Assembly: GCA_951799425.1 (NCBI GenBank)
Contig: OX637401.1
Span: 20,064,001-20,128,000, forward strand
Length of the DNA: 64,000 bases
Direction: 5' to 3'
Source: Ilex aquifolium
Taxonomy: Eukaryota; Streptophyta; Magnoliopsida; Aquifoliales; Aquifoliaceae
Translations under genes and position numbers: made by a program
Part shown: piece by piece, positions 61,490 to 64,000 of the stretch
Layout: each line of letters starts with the position of its first letter
How positions within the stretch are numbered: the stretch's first letter is position 1
Notes under the pieces: generated by a model
Told to the model about the DNA's origin: nothing
The model's input: only the letters and a program-made list of their open reading frames with translations
Database searches by the model: none

Positions 61490-63174
61490 TCAGGAGATGA
61501 TAGAAGTACCCTTCTGCTGCTTTGGCATCACAACAGCCAACTGTAGCTTGCCTAGCTGGCATAGTCTTACAGGATTCTTGTATATTGTGACCCTAGCCAC
61601 ATTATTATCTGACAGAACAACATGAGCAATGCTAAAAGATTCACCTTTCTCAAATGCGCACTGCCACTCTCTCACTGATATAATAGACCAGTTCTTCCTA
61701 GAAGATTTTGTTGCTTTAACTTCTATGTACTCCTTGCTCTTTTCCTCGTCTCCTATGACGATGTCATATGGAAGTCCAGTCTCATAAGCTTCATTGACCC
61801 ATTTCACGCATGTCCCACCAAATTTCCCCACAAAGTATTTAAAAGCTACGAACTCTCCTAGTCTCCCTGTTAACAATGCCTGTTGTGCATTGGCTGTGCC
61901 AAAAGAAAGCTGATCTCTCTCAATAGAATTAGATGAACCAGAGTTTGGGACATCAGATGCAGTTACTAGATCAACAAAATCAAATACAACATTCATATCC
62001 GAAGCAGCCATATTGTTTGCACGATCAGACAAATCTCCTGAAATTTCGGGGTCTTGTAAAGTTACAGCAGGTGTAGTTCCTGCCGCATCATCTTCCACAA
62101 TCCAATCAGCATTGATCTCAATCGAAGCCATATGATCTGTTTCTGCCACTACTACTTCAGCTTCATCCCCCTTTTGCATTTGTTGGCTATCGCATGCTTG
62201 TGTCTTCAATCTATTTGCACGGGCATAACTGAAACCAGGTGCAGTTTTCCAATCTACAGGCGGCCAGTTCGAGTTGATTCCAGGTTTCCTCTTAGATTGT
62301 GAAGGGTTAGGTTCATCTACCATTGTCGAAGCACTAGTTGTCATCAATATATCACCATTCTCTGTTGATGATACTACAGATGAAAGGGACCACACCAATT
62401 CTTCATTTGGAAGCTTTTGCACCTTTTGGCTATTCAGGATGAAAAATTCTGTCTGCTCCTCAGTGGAACCTGATTCTGCCATGGTAGTGATCATGTGAAG
62501 AAAATTTGCCAAGTGTAATCCAGAAACTCCATCAACTAATAAATCAGAAAGCTCCATGAATATTGAGTGTGAATCTGATTCCTGAGTGGTGTACAAGATG
62601 TTGTCCTGTTTCAAGTTAATACAGAAGGAAAAGGATCAATACAACATTTACACGTTTCTGTAGTACTAGCCATAACATGAAGGTTCCAAAAAAGACCAAT
62701 CTTCTCTTATAGCCTGTAATATTAAACAGCATAACAGTAAACCCTGGCCAGAAAGCAATCTCCATGGAAGCAAGAAAGTTTAAAAAGAATTAGCCAACCT
62801 GGAATGCTTTATTGGACTTCAAACTATTATACTAAAAGAAACTACAAAAATGGCAATTGGAAAAATGAGGAAAACAAAGAAAAAAAATATATACTCATCA
62901 CAATATGCTTGCATACCTGTAGAAGACAGCTACATTCGAATCGCTTCTTAGATGCAATATCAGATGACTTTATAACATTCCTATAAAATAACTTCTCAAC
63001 AACAACAATACGCAGACGATTCAGGTTCTCTACTGCAGACTGCTTGCATTGAAGATACTTATCAGGATGGACATTATAGATGTAGCGCTGAGCATATGGA
63101 AGAGCCCAATTTACCAATGAAGCCTTAAAATCAGTGTCTGCTGGCCCATAATATATAGCTTCACGAGTGACAAC
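61490..63174 (-). CDS. NOV: NO VEIN-like protein, C-terminal two exons (partial in window)
   Basis: Exons 62917-63174 and 61490-62605 join in phase 0 through CTACAG/GTATGC and AAACAG/GAC. The first, of 86 residues, holds DTDFKASLVNWALPYAQRYI and HPDKY; the second, of 371 residues, begins DNILYTTQESDSHSIFMELS. These are conserved in the plant nuclear protein NO VEIN, required for leaf vein and auxin-dependent patterning. Near the C-terminus is the DUF3883 domain: GRLGEFVAFKYF, then YETGLPYDIVIG and YIEVKATKS, a restriction-endonuclease-like fold with the E-x-K core. The ATPase-like N-terminal region of this very large protein lies beyond base 64000. The middle of the last exon (about residues 90-230 of this exon) is acidic and poorly conserved. 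No break is seen. The 63.2-64 kb stretch would be intron. Confidence 0.9.
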
Positions 63175-64000
63175 CTGCAAGAAAGTAAATATTCTAAAAA
63201 CTAGGGATGTAAATGAGGTGAGCCAAGCCGAGTATTATAGTACTCCGGCTCACTCAACAGGTAATAACAATTTATAGGCACAGCAAGAGCTTGAGAAAGC
63301 TTTGCAAGATAAAGATAGATCACAGCACGTTTGGGAAGACAAGCTACATGTCTCAGCTAATTTGTCTGAAGTTTATACAGGACCTTGCCAAAATCATACT
63401 ATTAGCCATGTTTTCACTTCCTAATTGATACTTAAATGGGATTGAAAGAACCAAGGCTTATGTGACATTATATCCAAGATGTCCAATGAAGTAGCTGAAA
63501 TTACAGTATTACCTAGATTCAAGCTTAGCCAAGAAGCAGCTGATTGATTGAGCTTGGTTCATTAAAATATAGAGGCTTAATTTGTAGCTCAAGCTACGCT
63601 GGTCTAATTATTTAAACAAAGCTTGGGCAAGCTTTGAACAGTCCTAAAAAATATTCTCACAGCATCAATTGAATCCGAGGTCCATTTAAGTGCTAAGACA
63701 TGACATCTCGGGTTAGTTGTTAGATAAAAACAGCTGAATGCATTACACAAAATCACATGTACATATTACATGCCTGCCTATATTTCTGGATGCGTAATTG
63801 TATGGCTAGTATAGATATCTGCTACCTTAAAATTCATGTTTAAGTCTCATGCTCCGCTTTAGGAATATGTTGAAGGAATCAGAGTAAGGCACCAGCGTTT
63901 TAACTGCCTGATTTGGCAAATGCACATCATTGAGTTTTCGATTTCAATTATTCATGACTCCAGAAATCACTCAAAATGAAAAAGATAAACAGAATGAACA
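63175..64000 (-). other. Intron of the NO VEIN-like gene with a worn dispersed repeat
   Basis: From about 63205 to 63650 the words GGGATGTAAATGAGGTGAGC, GCTTGAGAAAGCTTTGC, CTCAAGCTACGCT and AAAGCTTGGGCAAGCTTTG recur. This resembles the GAGCCGAGC/GAGCTCAAGCTTG dispersed repeat seen in many plant genomes. No further exon was recognised up to the window end. Confidence 0.45.

Noticed and set aside
1-64000. CRISPR array, tRNA or rRNA genes
   Set aside because: No regularly spaced direct repeats with unique spacers and no recognisable RNA gene sequence were seen. All repeats are explained as microsatellites, tandem duplications or element parts.

Overview
The window reads as nuclear DNA of a flowering plant, probably a eudicot with a repeat-rich genome. 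It has long AT-rich spacers, introns of several kilobases, plant host genes, and plant-type Tat/Gypsy, L1, CACTA and small terminal-inverted-repeat elements. I cannot name the species. Only four host loci are supported. These are the first exon of a chloroplast ribosomal protein L18 gene (minus strand, near 2.3 kb), a complete two-coding-exon alkaline ceramidase gene (plus, 11.7-17.3 kb, with a likely leader exon near 9.9 kb), a small membrane-anchored RING-H2 ubiquitin ligase (minus, 39.9-40.4 kb), and the last two exons of a NO VEIN-like gene (minus, 61.5-63.2 kb). They do not form an operon or an obvious pathway.

Layout. 0-2.5 kb: rpl18 exon 1, whose exon/intron junction region is tandemly triplicated. 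2.5-9.8 kb: AT-rich spacer holding a small inverted-repeat element, a 5'-truncated L1 with an exact 18-bp target duplication, and a solo LTR of 1158 bp. 9.85-17.5 kb: ceramidase gene, with a 4.8-kb intron carrying a tandem duplication. 17.5-22.1 kb: spacer with a 1033-bp inverted-repeat element whose core is about 0.5 kb of pure A/T.

22.15-37.07 kb: a CACTA element split by an 11.3-kb Tat-lineage Ty3/Gypsy element that has both LTRs and a TGCCA target duplication. 37-41 kb: spacer, a fold-back element and the RING gene. 41.09-50.58 kb: a second CACTA copy of the same family, split by a decayed L1 that is itself split by a 983-bp solo LTR. 50.6-58.3 kb: chromovirus-like LTR debris, a second and truncated Tat element on the minus strand, and a 483-bp solo LTR. 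58.3-64 kb: spacer and the 3' end of the NO VEIN-like gene.

The most notable structures are the two sibling CACTA copies, each opened by a different retroelement; a G-box (CACGTG) array that expanded between the two LTRs of the large Tat element; its antisense coiled-coil reading frame; the triplicated rpl18 junction; and a 156-bp gap-free duplicate, 22 kb apart, that looks like a terminal exon but whose substitution pattern argues against coding constraint. I found no CRISPR array, RNA gene or clearly novel gene system. All calls were made by eye, so boundaries marked 'about' are approximate.
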